DNA of 64,000 bases from assembly GCA_963710745.1 (NCBI GenBank), contig CAVQBP010000002.1, positions 248,001 to 312,000 of the forward strand, written 5' to 3'. Of this stretch, positions 1 to 8,587 are shown piece by piece. The notes beneath the pieces are model-generated. The model had not been told where the DNA came from, made no database searches, and worked only from the letters and a program-made list of their open reading frames with translations. A program made the translations under genes and the position numbers. This DNA is from CAVQBP01 sp963710745 (GTDB lineage Bacteria; Bacteroidota; Ignavibacteria; Ignavibacteriales; Ignavibacteriaceae). Positions within the stretch are counted from its first letter, which is position 1. Every line of letters starts with the position of its first letter.

Positions 1-122
1 TTTTCAATTACACTTTCCTGCCAGGCAAAAGCTGAAGCGGTAAAAAGATCTTCAATTGTATCAGCTTTAACTTCCACTGCAATATCAGCAGTATGATCTA
101 TAAAATTATATTCCCAGCTCAT
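1..122 (-). CDS. Archease (partial, N-terminal 40 residues)
   Basis: Only the first 40 residues are inside the window; the rest lies beyond base 1. The reading begins MSWEYNFIDHTADIAVEVKA, and the H10-T-A-D13 motif followed by a D-T-I-E-D-L-F helix matches the archease family (PF01951). Archease is a small protein that helps the RNA ligase RtcB turn over by promoting its guanylylation; the Asp of the HTAD motif is one of the family's metal-binding residues. The ATG at 122-120 is preceded by a GGAAAG ribosome site about 5 nt upstream, which supports this start. Its usual partner rtcB is not visible here and could lie to the left. The family call rests on a short fragment. Confidence 0.75.
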   Translation of the reverse strand, partial: MSWEYNFIDHTADIAVEVKADTIEDLFTASAFAWQESVIE

Positions 123-200
123 CTAAACTTTCCGATTTCATTGTAGTACCAATTATTAAACTAATAAGAATATTTTTTAAATAACAGATGCGTATCTTCA

Positions 201-223
201 GGTTCAGGTACAAGGTTCAGGTA
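201..223. repeat. Direct repeat GGTTCAGGTA in the archease-transporter spacer
   Basis: GGTTCAGGTA occurs at 201-210 and again at 214-223, inside the spacer between the divergent archease and transporter genes (123-328). The surrounding bases continue the same degenerate GGTTCA hexamer pattern. No hairpin, RNA gene or clear promoter was recognised in this spacer. Confidence 0.5.
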
Positions 224-328
224 TTCTTGTCTTGAGATTGAACATAAACTTTAACTTCAGTATAAACATATAATTTACATACAACTTCTTTATATTTATT
301 ACTTAAATTTAAACCTGTATTCTGTTTA

Positions 329-1198
329 ATGAAAAATTTGCCTGAACATAAAAAAGGATTGCTGGCAGTTCTAGCAGCAGCAATGCTGTGGAGTACCGGA
401 GGTTTATTTATTAAGCTGGTTACATTGGATGCCATGCAGATTTCTTTTTTCCGGTGTGTCTGGGCTGCCATTGTTTTTGCCCTAATTTTCAGGAAACAGG
501 TTTTTTATGCTAACATGTTTACGATTATAAATGCTGTTTCTTATGCTGCAGTTCTGATTTTATTTGTATTATCTAACAAATTGACAACCGCGGCAAATGC
601 AATATTTCTTCAGTATACCGCTCCGATATATGTGTTAATCTTTGAACCCATTCTGAATAAGACCAATTACGAAAAGATCAATATAATTACTATAATCATT
701 TGCTTTCTCGGCATGCTGTTGTTTTTCATGGGGGAAATATCTCCGGGAGATATGCTTGGTAATATTACAGCTCTTTTATCGGGCGTGGCCTTTGCAGCAT
801 TCATGCTGGGAATGAGAAAAAATAAAAAAGAATATCAGTTCAGTGCTATTTTTTACGGGAATATACTGGTCTTTTTGTTCTGTATTCCCTATATGTTTGG
901 AATGAAAAATTTCTCACTTAATAATTTTCTGATGGTCTCTTACCTTGGTATTTTTCAAATAGGTGTTGCATATATAATATTCAGCTATGGACTAAAAAGA
1001 GTCCTCGCAATTGAAGCTTCTCTTCTTTCTATGATTGAGCCCGTGCTTAATCCTGTCTGGGTATTTTTAGGCTATGGAGAGACTCCATCTTTTATGGCAA
1101 TAATCGGCGGGTTAATTATTATTACAGCAATTATGGCAAGAACATTTATTTTAGAATCACCTGTTATGAAAGGAAGATTAAAAAACAATCAGGAATAA
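329..1198 (+). CDS. DMT-superfamily (EamA) transporter
   Basis: This 289-residue protein is almost entirely hydrophobic, with about ten predicted membrane helices in two repeats of five (roughly residues 10-140 and 145-285). The first helix (GLLAVLAAAMLWSTGGLFIK) and the late segment with EP-x2-NP-x-W-x5-GE are typical of EamA/RhaT-type drug/metabolite exporters in the inner membrane. The substrate cannot be read from sequence. Length is normal for the family. There is no strong ribosome site before the ATG, so the start is moderately sure. The methyltransferase gene follows 7 nt after the stop, which suggests a two-gene operon. Confidence 0.85.
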   Translation: MKNLPEHKKGLLAVLAAAMLWSTGGLFIKLVTLDAMQISFFRCVWAAIVFALIFRKQVFYANMFTIINAVSYAAVLILFVLSNKLTTAANAIFLQYTAPIYVLIFEPILNKTNYEKINIITIIICFLGMLLFFMGEISPGDMLGNITALLSGVAFAAFMLGMRKNKKEYQFSAIFYGNILVFLFCIPYMFGMKNFSLNNFLMVSYLGIFQIGVAYIIFSYGLKRVLAIEASLLSMIEPVLNPVWVFLGYGETPSFMAIIGGLIIITAIMARTFILESPVMKGRLKNNQE

Positions 1199-1205
1199 GT
1201 TATAA

Positions 1206-2042
1206 ATGACAGAATATCTAAATTCAAATTTTAAACTTAAATCTGATAAATCGATTGATTTGTTGGACGAACTGCCATTGTGGTCAGCTCCTTTCGGTCT
1301 AAAGCTGCTCGATAAGATAAAATTCATAAAAGGAATTACAGCCCTCGATATTGGTTTCGGAACAGGTTTTCCGCTTACAGAATTGGCAATGAGACTTGGA
1401 AATTCCTGCAAAGTAATTGGTTTAGATCCGTGGAAGACGGCAATTAAAAGAACTAATAAAAAAATACAATTTTACGGGATAAATAATATCGAAATTACTG
1501 AAGGTTCTGCAGAAAACATTCCATTGGATAATAATTCTATCGATTTAATTGTTAGCAATAACGGGTTAAACAATGTCAATAATTTAGAGAAGGCTTTATC
1601 TGAATGTTCCAGGATAATTAAAAATAAAGGACAATTTATTCAGACTATTAATCTTGATTCTACCATGATTGAATTCTATGATATATTTGGAACTCTTTTG
1701 TTCGAATTAAATATGAAATCCGAACTTGAAAAAATGAAGACACACATTTATAAAAAACGAAAACCTCTTGATGAATTTCTAGAAAAGATTGAGAAAAACG
1801 GATTTGTAATTAAAGAAGTTGAAAAGGACAAATTTGAATATAAATTTACCGATGGAACAACAATGTTCAATCATTACTTTATAAGACTAGCATTCTTGAA
1901 TGAATGGAAAAAGATTATACCGGTTGAAAGACAATCTCAAATATTTAAAGAAGTCGAATTAAGGATAAATAAAAAATCTGAAACAGATGGTCTCTTTAAA
2001 CTTTCTGTTCCCTTTGTAGTAATTGATGCTGAAAAGAATTAA
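1206..2042 (+). CDS. Class I SAM-dependent methyltransferase
   Basis: A 278-residue soluble protein with a Rossmann methyltransferase core. Motif I is ALDIGFGTGFPLTEL at residues 46-60; the ribose-binding acidic residue is D74 in VIGLDPW; the post-motif pattern SAEN-IPLDNNSIDLIVSNNGLNNV (101-124) matches the ubiE/COQ5-like Methyltransf_11 type. The methyl acceptor is unknown. The C-terminal 120 residues have no recognised domain and may bind the substrate. An AGGA sits at the end of the transporter gene just upstream, so the two genes are probably co-transcribed; a methylated product exported by the neighbour is conceivable but only inference. Confidence 0.85.
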   Translation: MTEYLNSNFKLKSDKSIDLLDELPLWSAPFGLKLLDKIKFIKGITALDIGFGTGFPLTELAMRLGNSCKVIGLDPWKTAIKRTNKKIQFYGINNIEITEGSAENIPLDNNSIDLIVSNNGLNNVNNLEKALSECSRIIKNKGQFIQTINLDSTMIEFYDIFGTLLFELNMKSELEKMKTHIYKKRKPLDEFLEKIEKNGFVIKEVEKDKFEYKFTDGTTMFNHYFIRLAFLNEWKKIIPVERQSQIFKEVELRINKKSETDGLFKLSVPFVVIDAEKN

Positions 2043-2100
2043 AGTAGATAAGACTTACTTATTAAACTTCATTTTGCATTCAACTTTATAAGCCCACTCC

Positions 2101-2253
2101 CTAGTGTTCTGTAGCTAAAATAACTATACACGGCAGTCATGGTCCAAACCATGACTGGGATTTAATTTATAATATATTTCTAAATGTTCCTGACATGAAC
2201 TGGTCCATGACAGTCATGTCGAATGTATAGAAGTGTTAGTGACAGAACAATAG
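2101..2253. mobile_element. MITE-like element with imperfect terminal inverted repeats
   Basis: The gene-free stretch 2043-2281 holds a structured element. Its ends, 2101-2130 and 2224-2253, are inverted copies matching at 23 of 30 positions, with the outer 12 bases matching 11/12. A TA dinucleotide lies at each end (2102-2103, 2251-2252), as expected for IS630/Tc1-type insertion, which duplicates TA. Inside are a perfect palindrome at 2134-2157 and a second inverted repeat at 2192-2220. No coding capacity is visible. A homologous element lies in opposite orientation at 52492-52653, which supports a dispersed family rather than a single terminator. Confidence 0.6.
2134..2157. repeat. Perfect palindrome shared with 52598-52621
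   Basis: The inverted repeat has 10-bp arms CAGTCATGGT / ACCATGACTG around CCAA. Its central 20 bases, GTCATGGTCCAAACCATGAC, occur unchanged on the opposite strand at 52600-52619. Confidence 0.8.
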
Positions 2254-2281
2254 TAGGTATTTAAACCGTAAGCACCAGAAA

Positions 2282-4174
2282 TTAATCAGCCATAATTATT
2301 TTAGCGGCCCAATCTCCGGAAGATGGATTTTTTCCATCAGGGAAATCAGGTATTTTAAGTAAACCTTCATCATCCGAGCTAAGTGTAATTTGCTTATACC
2401 ATTCACCATCAATAGTATTATACCACTGAAAATAATATCGGGTGCTTGGTTTAAAATTATTCAACTCAGGAAGAACCGATTTATTTTCAAAATAAAGTAA
2501 AGCAAAATCTTTTTCCGGTGTTCTCATCATATAGGACCATCCATCCAGACCCTCTTCCGGACTGCCCGGTGCTTTTGAAGGCTGAATATCTTCCCGTGCA
2601 AGTGTTAGATCCTGATATCTTTTGCCATCTGCTAAAATGAACTTATCCAGATATTTCATATAAATTGCAGATTCATATTTGAAAGCGTCCCAGACATGCG
2701 GGCGCATTCCTGCAGGTTCTCCGGTTGTAGTCATATCATATGCAGCTGTCCCGTGAACGTGTCCCGATAATCCTCCTGATAAAACCGAACCATACATTTG
2801 TGCACGTGAAAAATAATTGTCCCTTTCGGAATTTACAGGAGGACGTTCACCACCCGGCATGTTAATTTCATGTTCCCATCCTGTATAATACGGTTCAAAA
2901 TTAATAGCTGGATATGGCGGTTTGAGTTTAAAAAGAGTTTCTAATGCATACGATACTCTATGATCTCTGGGTTTATTCCCCACACTCTGCATTGTCAACC
3001 AGGGGCAATCTTTTCCATGACCAAACTGGAGATAAGTTGAATTATTTATTAGAGTTGTTACCAGTTGTCCAAATGGCATCGGACCATATTTCTTCAGATG
3101 ATATTTTAAAGCTTCATTAAATTCGTCGGCAGTTAAGCTGTACTCTTTTGGAATCCAGTCAAGGTGTATTTCACTGTAAATAAAGTTGTATGCTCCGTAT
3201 CTTGAAGCCAGATATTGAACAAATCTTGAAAAAGATTCATTGAAGTTGAAATAAGCTTTCCATGTCGGGCACATATCCCGTCTTACTGTTTCAAGTAATG
3301 GAACAAATCCCTGGTCGGATAAATATTGCATTTTCTTATCGAGGTTTTTAAAAAATTCAGGATTGATATGCTCAAAATCCGCAACACCCGGATGTTTCTT
3401 TGACATTGTAAATGGTTTATTGCCATATTCGTCTCTCATATCTTTGGCAGTTAATTTTCCGTCTTTAGTAAAATAGCCAAATTTCTCCCATGCATTTCTA
3501 ACATATATTCCATTTGAATCTGCATATGTAGATGCGTTATAATCAGCTTCCCAATTTGGAAAACATGAAATCATACTGACTGAGTTGAATCCCTGTTTTT
3601 TTCTATAAATTACAGCATCTTCAAATCCCATTCCCGGTGCTGGTATATAATTCTCAGTAGCCGGAGCATTTCTAAACGGCAGCCGCCATGTAGCGCCTGC
3701 TAACCAGGTATCCCCTACTAGAAAAAATGGAGTTCCATCAGCATATTGTAATGCATGTCCGTTTGGAGATGCATGAACAAATCCATGTCTATTAGGATTT
3801 TGCTCCTTTTCTTCTTCCGTCCAGCTTTCTGCATCAAATTCTCCTGAATGATTATTCAAGCCCATATCATCAGGCTGATTTGAACCGCTTTTCCATTCCC
3901 ATTTTCCCGATTTCGTAGCAACCACCCGAATTACAAAATTATTATCTCCATTCCAAAATCCATAGACACGTTTGTTAAAACCAGGTCCTTTTAGATCAAC
4001 CCAGCAGTCAACATCTGCATAATAATTATCATAAGCTTTTTCCGCTTTTAATGAGATTTCTTTCATATCCCATACATGAATCTTTTGGGAATTATCAGCT
4101 TTAATAAAATTTGAGAGAACGCTGCTGAATAATATCATGACAAAAAAGAATTGTAATTTTAACAATTTGTACAT
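2282..4174 (-). CDS. Secreted apiosidase-like glycoside hydrolase (DUF5060-DUF4038)
   Basis: A 630-residue protein with an N-terminal signal peptide (about residues 1-26). It shows a DUF5060-like beta-sandwich (about 30-120), a DUF4038-type (beta/alpha)8 catalytic region (about 140-490, with FFLVGDTWLAGATWRLP around D155) and a C-terminal domain resembling the 'putative collagen-binding' domain (about 540-630). DUF4038 proteins include GH140 apiosidases acting on pectic rhamnogalacturonan II side chains; the true substrate here is unknown. The start has AAAGGA about 7 nt upstream. It lies 89 nt downstream of the GH3 gene on the same strand, so the two enzymes probably act together on one plant or algal polysaccharide. 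Confidence 0.8.
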   Translation of the reverse strand: MYKLLKLQFFFVMILFSSVLSNFIKADNSQKIHVWDMKEISLKAEKAYDNYYADVDCWVDLKGPGFNKRVYGFWNGDNNFVIRVVATKSGKWEWKSGSNQPDDMGLNNHSGEFDAESWTEEEKEQNPNRHGFVHASPNGHALQYADGTPFFLVGDTWLAGATWRLPFRNAPATENYIPAPGMGFEDAVIYRKKQGFNSVSMISCFPNWEADYNASTYADSNGIYVRNAWEKFGYFTKDGKLTAKDMRDEYGNKPFTMSKKHPGVADFEHINPEFFKNLDKKMQYLSDQGFVPLLETVRRDMCPTWKAYFNFNESFSRFVQYLASRYGAYNFIYSEIHLDWIPKEYSLTADEFNEALKYHLKKYGPMPFGQLVTTLINNSTYLQFGHGKDCPWLTMQSVGNKPRDHRVSYALETLFKLKPPYPAINFEPYYTGWEHEINMPGGERPPVNSERDNYFSRAQMYGSVLSGGLSGHVHGTAAYDMTTTGEPAGMRPHVWDAFKYESAIYMKYLDKFILADGKRYQDLTLAREDIQPSKAPGSPEEGLDGWSYMMRTPEKDFALLYFENKSVLPELNNFKPSTRYYFQWYNTIDGEWYKQITLSSDDEGLLKIPDFPDGKNPSSGDWAAKIIMAD

Positions 4175-4263
4175 TATAAAATCCTTTATATTTATCTACT
4201 TAATAACCAATAAAATAATATGTTATATAATTTGAGTAAATGTAAATTTACTGGATATTTTAT

Positions 4264-7038
4264 CTATTCAACTGTAAATTTTTGTTGTAATCTGATATCT
4301 TGTGATGAACTGCCTGCCATGATTTCGAATTCTCCAGGTTCCACTTTAAATTTATTCGTTCTAATATCATAAAATGATAATTCAGATACCGGTATTTTAA
4401 AAGACAAAGTTTTTTCCTCATTAGGACTGAGAGTTATTCTTTCAAATCTTTTAAGCTGTTTTATGGGAACTTTAACTGAAGCCTGGATATCATGAATATA
4501 AACCTGAGCTACTTCATCCCCCTTATATTGCCCTGTATTTTGAATAGTAAATTCAACTTGAATTATACCATCCTTATCTATTTTGTCTGAGCTTAATTTC
4601 AGATTTGAATACTTAAATGTTGTATATGAGAGTCCAAACCCAAACGGATATAATACAGGTTTTTCAAAATACATATAAGTTCTGGGATTATTTATTATAT
4701 CATAGTCCCAGAAAGGCGGAAGTTCATTTGTAGACGAATAAAATGTTTCAGGTAGTTTTCCGCCCGGATTAACATCACCAAAAAGCACATCAGCGATTGC
4801 AGTTCCGGAAAATTCACCGGCATACCAGGCTTCAACAATTCCTTTTGCATATTTTTCAGCTCCTGAAAGAGCTAATGTACCATTATTAACCAAAACAATT
4901 ACAATATTCGGATTAACTTCAGCAACTTGTTTTACAAGCTCTCTCTGAACCTCAGGTAATTCAATTGTTGTTCTGTCCAGTTCTTCTGCAGATAATCCCG
5001 GAGATGTACCCAGAACCAGGATAACAATATCATTTTTCCTTGCAATTTCTTTTGCTTCATCAAAATCCCTTTGACCTAAATCCCAGGTTAATCTTGCAGA
5101 AGCTCCAAGAATGTTATCAAAATATTCAAATTTAATATTGTATTCCTTACCGGCTAGTAAGTCGACTTTAGCAGTATTAGGTTTTTCTCCGTGCTCCGTC
5201 CAATCATCAAACAATAATTTATTATCTAAATATAACCGTGCTCCGTCGTCGGTTCTTGTTCCAAGATGATAGACATTTTCAGGCGGTTTTATTTTTCCGG
5301 TCCATCTGACAGAGAATTGATCTTTATTTACTCCGGGTCCGGCGGAACCGGCCCCCCATGAAAAATCAATTGCAGAATCAATACGTGTTAATACTGGTGA
5401 TCCCGATAAATCCATGTTATTATAATATTCCCCTTTCACACCTGTTTTGCCTGTATGATCAACTTCTCCAAAATATTTTGCATCAATTGGTCTTTGTAAA
5501 CCACCGCCCAAATCACTACCCTTCGTATAAGCTACCTTAATTCCATATTCAGCGGCTTTGGTGTTTATTCCTTCAAGCGGGCTAACCATTATATTCGGCC
5601 AGCCGCTGTAAATTCCTAATTCTATTTCTTTGGCATTTGGACCTATAACAGCTATTGATTTTACTTTATCTTTTTTAATGGGTAATATTCCATCGTTTTT
5701 TAACAGAACCATAGCTTCCTGTGCTGCCTTCAGAGCTAAATCTCTATGTTCTTTACTATCTAATGTTTTCTTTGAAATTGAACTATATGGAACTTCATCG
5801 GGAGGATCAAACTCACCTAGCTTAAATCTGGCAGAAAGGACTCTTTTAAGAGAACGATCAAGATCTTTCTCACATAACAATCCAAGCTTAAGGGCATCAT
5901 ATAAATAATCATGATAATATTCGCCGCAATTCAAGTCGCACCCGGCAAGGATACCTCTTGCTGCGGCTTCAGCACCTGTTTCAAAGAAATGATGACCCGT
6001 AACCATATCATGAATTGCACCGCAATCAGAAACTACATAACCTTTAAATCCCCACTGGTTGCGTAAAACATCATTTAACAAAAAATAATTACCGCAGCAT
6101 GGTACCTTATTTAATGAATTATATGCTCCCATAATTGAGTATGCTTTGCCTTCAACAATTGCATCTTTAAAGGCCGGCATATAATATTCAAACAAACTTC
6201 TCATATCAACATCCGATGATCCTGTATGCCTTCTATCTTCTTCATTATTAGCAATAAAATGTTTGGGAGTTGATACTGTTTTAAGATAATAAGGATCATC
6301 TCCCTGCATTCCTTTTACAAAGGAGACAGCCATTTTTGAAAGAAGATAAGGATCTTCACTGTAAGATTCTTCATTTCTTCCCCACCGGGGGTCACGTGCA
6401 ATATTTATAGTAGGACTCCAATAAGTTAAACCTTTACCTTCAGTAACATGCTTAACGCGAGCTTCATCTGAAATAGCATCCGCTTCCCTGTATAATAGTT
6501 CAGGATCCCATGTTGCACCAATCGCCACTGCCTGCGGAAATGAAGTTACGCCGCGATCCAAAATTCCGTGAAGAGCTTCACTCCAGTAATTATACTTTGG
6601 AATCCCAAGTCTTGGAATAGCATCAGCCTGATTAGAAAGCTGGCTGATTTTCTCATCTACTGTCATTAAGCTTATCAGGTCGTTTAACCTGGATTCGTAA
6701 GAATGAGTTTTAAATACATTAATTACTACAGTTTTACTCTCTGAATCGTTATCTACTGCAGTTAGTTTTAGTAAGTAATAGCCGGGGTGCGGAAATGTTA
6801 CTTTTGTTTTAGGATTGGATGGTTCATTGAAACTTACTTCATTGTTTGCGGGACATGACCATATCACCCTGACATCATCAGCTGACACATTACCATTTAA
6901 GATTGTGGAATGGGTTTGCTCCCACTTAATTACCTGGTTTGTTCCGGCATCAACTTTACTTGTTTGAGAATAAAGTGAAGTTAATGAAAAAAGGATGAAA
7001 AATATTATTTGTGAAAATTTTCCCGATTTATAATTCAT
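4264..7038 (-). CDS. Secreted GH3 beta-glycosidase with PKD and PA14 domains
   Basis: A 924-residue enzyme when started at the ATG at 7038-7036, which has a GGGAG site just upstream and opens directly into a signal peptide (ending near LYSQT); a longer upstream start at 7134 would bury this signal. Domains: PKD-like (about 28-110), GH3 N-terminal barrel (about 118-410), GH3 C-terminal domain split by a PA14 domain (about 532-655), and a fibronectin-III-like tail. The expected nucleophile is D338 in VVSDCGAI; SDCG is typical of the xylosidase/arabinosidase branch of GH3. It removes sugars from the non-reducing ends of oligosaccharides. Secretion would be to periplasm or surface. It precedes the apiosidase-like gene in the same direction. 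Confidence 0.9.
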   Translation of the reverse strand: MNYKSGKFSQIIFFILFSLTSLYSQTSKVDAGTNQVIKWEQTHSTILNGNVSADDVRVIWSCPANNEVSFNEPSNPKTKVTFPHPGYYLLKLTAVDNDSESKTVVINVFKTHSYESRLNDLISLMTVDEKISQLSNQADAIPRLGIPKYNYWSEALHGILDRGVTSFPQAVAIGATWDPELLYREADAISDEARVKHVTEGKGLTYWSPTINIARDPRWGRNEESYSEDPYLLSKMAVSFVKGMQGDDPYYLKTVSTPKHFIANNEEDRRHTGSSDVDMRSLFEYYMPAFKDAIVEGKAYSIMGAYNSLNKVPCCGNYFLLNDVLRNQWGFKGYVVSDCGAIHDMVTGHHFFETGAEAAARGILAGCDLNCGEYYHDYLYDALKLGLLCEKDLDRSLKRVLSARFKLGEFDPPDEVPYSSISKKTLDSKEHRDLALKAAQEAMVLLKNDGILPIKKDKVKSIAVIGPNAKEIELGIYSGWPNIMVSPLEGINTKAAEYGIKVAYTKGSDLGGGLQRPIDAKYFGEVDHTGKTGVKGEYYNNMDLSGSPVLTRIDSAIDFSWGAGSAGPGVNKDQFSVRWTGKIKPPENVYHLGTRTDDGARLYLDNKLLFDDWTEHGEKPNTAKVDLLAGKEYNIKFEYFDNILGASARLTWDLGQRDFDEAKEIARKNDIVILVLGTSPGLSAEELDRTTIELPEVQRELVKQVAEVNPNIVIVLVNNGTLALSGAEKYAKGIVEAWYAGEFSGTAIADVLFGDVNPGGKLPETFYSSTNELPPFWDYDIINNPRTYMYFEKPVLYPFGFGLSYTTFKYSNLKLSSDKIDKDGIIQVEFTIQNTGQYKGDEVAQVYIHDIQASVKVPIKQLKRFERITLSPNEEKTLSFKIPVSELSFYDIRTNKFKVEPGEFEIMAGSSSQDIRLQQKFTVE

Positions 7039-7355
7039 ATGAATCTCCCGTTTAAAAATGAGAATTAACCAGTTGAAAATGATTATTAATTTCAGTTTCT
7101 TATCCTTACAGCTTCTCCCTTTTACCCGATTCATAATTGAAGAAATGAATATCTTATTAAAATAAATTTAATCCATTCTTAATGCTATCAGAAATAATGT
7201 GTGATTATTAATCTGAAATCCACCGTTCAAGATTAAAATTCTTATCAAAATATACAAAGACTTGTATAAATAATGAAAATAAATATATTTGTAATACTAG
7301 GTTTCAAGGAAGAAAGTTTACATTAAAAATATTTACAAACTAAATTCGATTATAA

Positions 7356-7709
7356 ATGGAAATTTCAAATATTCAAGTATCGGATAATATTATTGAGATT
7401 ATATGCTCAGGACCTGTTTCCGGTGAGGGTTTAATAGATTTAATTGATAAAGTAAAAGTAATACTAGGGAAAAAACAGGAAATTGAAAACATTCTTGTCG
7501 ATCTTACCGGGATTGACGGAAAGCTAAGCTTCATAGAGCATTTTAAAATCGGCGAAGGTATAGCAAAAAAATTAAAAAGTTACAAATTAGCCGTTGTAAC
7601 CAAACCGATAGTAGTTAATAAGGTGGCTGAGAATGTTGCAACAAAAGAAGGTGCCCGCATGTTAATGACCTATGACAGGCAGAAGGCTCTTTCCTGGTTT
7701 AAACAATAA
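7356..7709 (+). CDS. SpoIIAA-like / STAS-fold protein
   Basis: A 117-residue soluble protein without signal or membrane segments. The pattern of hydrophobic strands, the IENILVDLTGIDG segment (near 42-54) and the C-terminal N-x3-E-N-V-A-x3-GA-x-M-x3-YD-x2-KAL-x-WF resemble the STAS_2/SpoIIAA-like family (PF11964), whose members are poorly characterised and often annotated only by fold. It stands alone on the plus strand between two minus-strand genes; its function is not evident. No Shine-Dalgarno site is seen before the ATG. Confidence 0.65.
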   Translation: MEISNIQVSDNIIEIICSGPVSGEGLIDLIDKVKVILGKKQEIENILVDLTGIDGKLSFIEHFKIGEGIAKKLKSYKLAVVTKPIVVNKVAENVATKEGARMLMTYDRQKALSWFKQ

Positions 7710-7753
7710 TTGCATGATTCTTTAATTATTACTCTTTGCGGCGCTGCTGCAGC

Positions 7754-8320
7754 TTAATCACTGATTGCTATAACCAGGCATAATAAAAATAGAGTCAGGG
7801 CAATTGGCGTCATTATTCGCTTTTCCCATTTACTTTTTGACATAAAATTGCCGATACCGCTTAATCCAAAAATTATTACCAGAAGCCAGATCAGGACAGA
7901 TATTAAAGCGGGTGAATTTATAACTGTAATTAACTTTATTTTTTCCATCATCACGATAGCTGAAATTATGAAAATCAAACCTGATATGAAGCTGCCGATT
8001 CGTAAAGGAAACGGTAATATCCTATATTTTCCTCCCCATGCCAGATTTCCAAACGGTGCTCCAAATGCCAAAAGAAATTGGAATATTGATATAACGAAAA
8101 AAATAATCACACATGAAACAGCTGCAGTTTCTATAATTGACTGACAAATTAAAATAAAAATCATGTTAATATGTTCTATTTTAGTACCCGAATTTATCAA
8201 AAGAGCAAAAAGAAGTATAGTAACAGACAAAAAAGCAGGCTGATTATATTTCAGATGAGCGTTAAAACGTTCTTCATAATTTTTCATTGGAATCTTTACT
8301 TGACTTGATCCCATACTCAA
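7754..8320 (-). CDS. Unknown five-helix membrane protein
   Basis: A hydrophobic 188-residue protein with about five membrane helices. I do not recognise a named function. The most distinctive segment is QFLLAFGAPFGNLAWGGKYR followed by a basic PFPLR stretch, which recalls small conserved bacterial membrane proteins carrying an AWGG motif. The chosen start is a TTG with GGGA just upstream; an ATG two codons later (8314) or one at 8287 is also possible. It is convergent with the STAS-like gene, with only 44 nt between the stops. Confidence 0.6.
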   Translation of the reverse strand: MSMGSSQVKIPMKNYEERFNAHLKYNQPAFLSVTILLFALLINSGTKIEHINMIFILICQSIIETAAVSCVIIFFVISIFQFLLAFGAPFGNLAWGGKYRILPFPLRIGSFISGLIFIISAIVMMEKIKLITVINSPALISVLIWLLVIIFGLSGIGNFMSKSKWEKRIMTPIALTLFLLCLVIAISD

Positions 8321-8436
8321 TAATTCCCTGATAAGTTTTACTGCTTCCGGCTAAGCTTATCATACTAATAAGTTTTTGGTAATCAGCAGATAGAGTAAGA
8401 AAATGATATCACTAAAATTTAAAAGATGGGCCGTAA

Positions 8437-8462
8437 AGAGACGCCTGATTTCAGACGCCTCT
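8437..8462 (-). terminator. Hairpin with 12-bp stem downstream of the DNRLRE-type gene
   Basis: Arms 8437-8448 and 8451-8462 flank TT. Read on the minus strand the stem is complete with two G-U pairs, while on the plus strand those become A-C mismatches, so the structure favours minus-strand RNA. It lies about 125 nt past the stop at 8588. Only a short T-run follows, so it may be a REP-like hairpin as much as a classical terminator. Confidence 0.45.
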
Positions 8463-8587
8463 ATTTATTTTTGTGAGAGAAATTCACACTAATATTATAT
8501 TAGCCAATATTATAGATATACTTTTCAAAATTTCAATTAATAAATAAAAATATTTATTTCATTATTCCCCGGATAAAAACTTTTTAT

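Noticed and set aside
2043..2281. CRISPR-like repeat array
   Set aside because: The palindromes differ from each other and there is no regular spacer; the region fits one MITE-like element.
5630..5908. Plus-strand frame inside the GH3 gene
   Set aside because: No ribosome site or domain; it is opposite to a well-supported catalytic domain.
7039..7134. Longer GH3 start at 7134
   Set aside because: It would place a signal peptide inside the protein; the ATG at 7038 has GGGAG upstream and opens into the signal directly.
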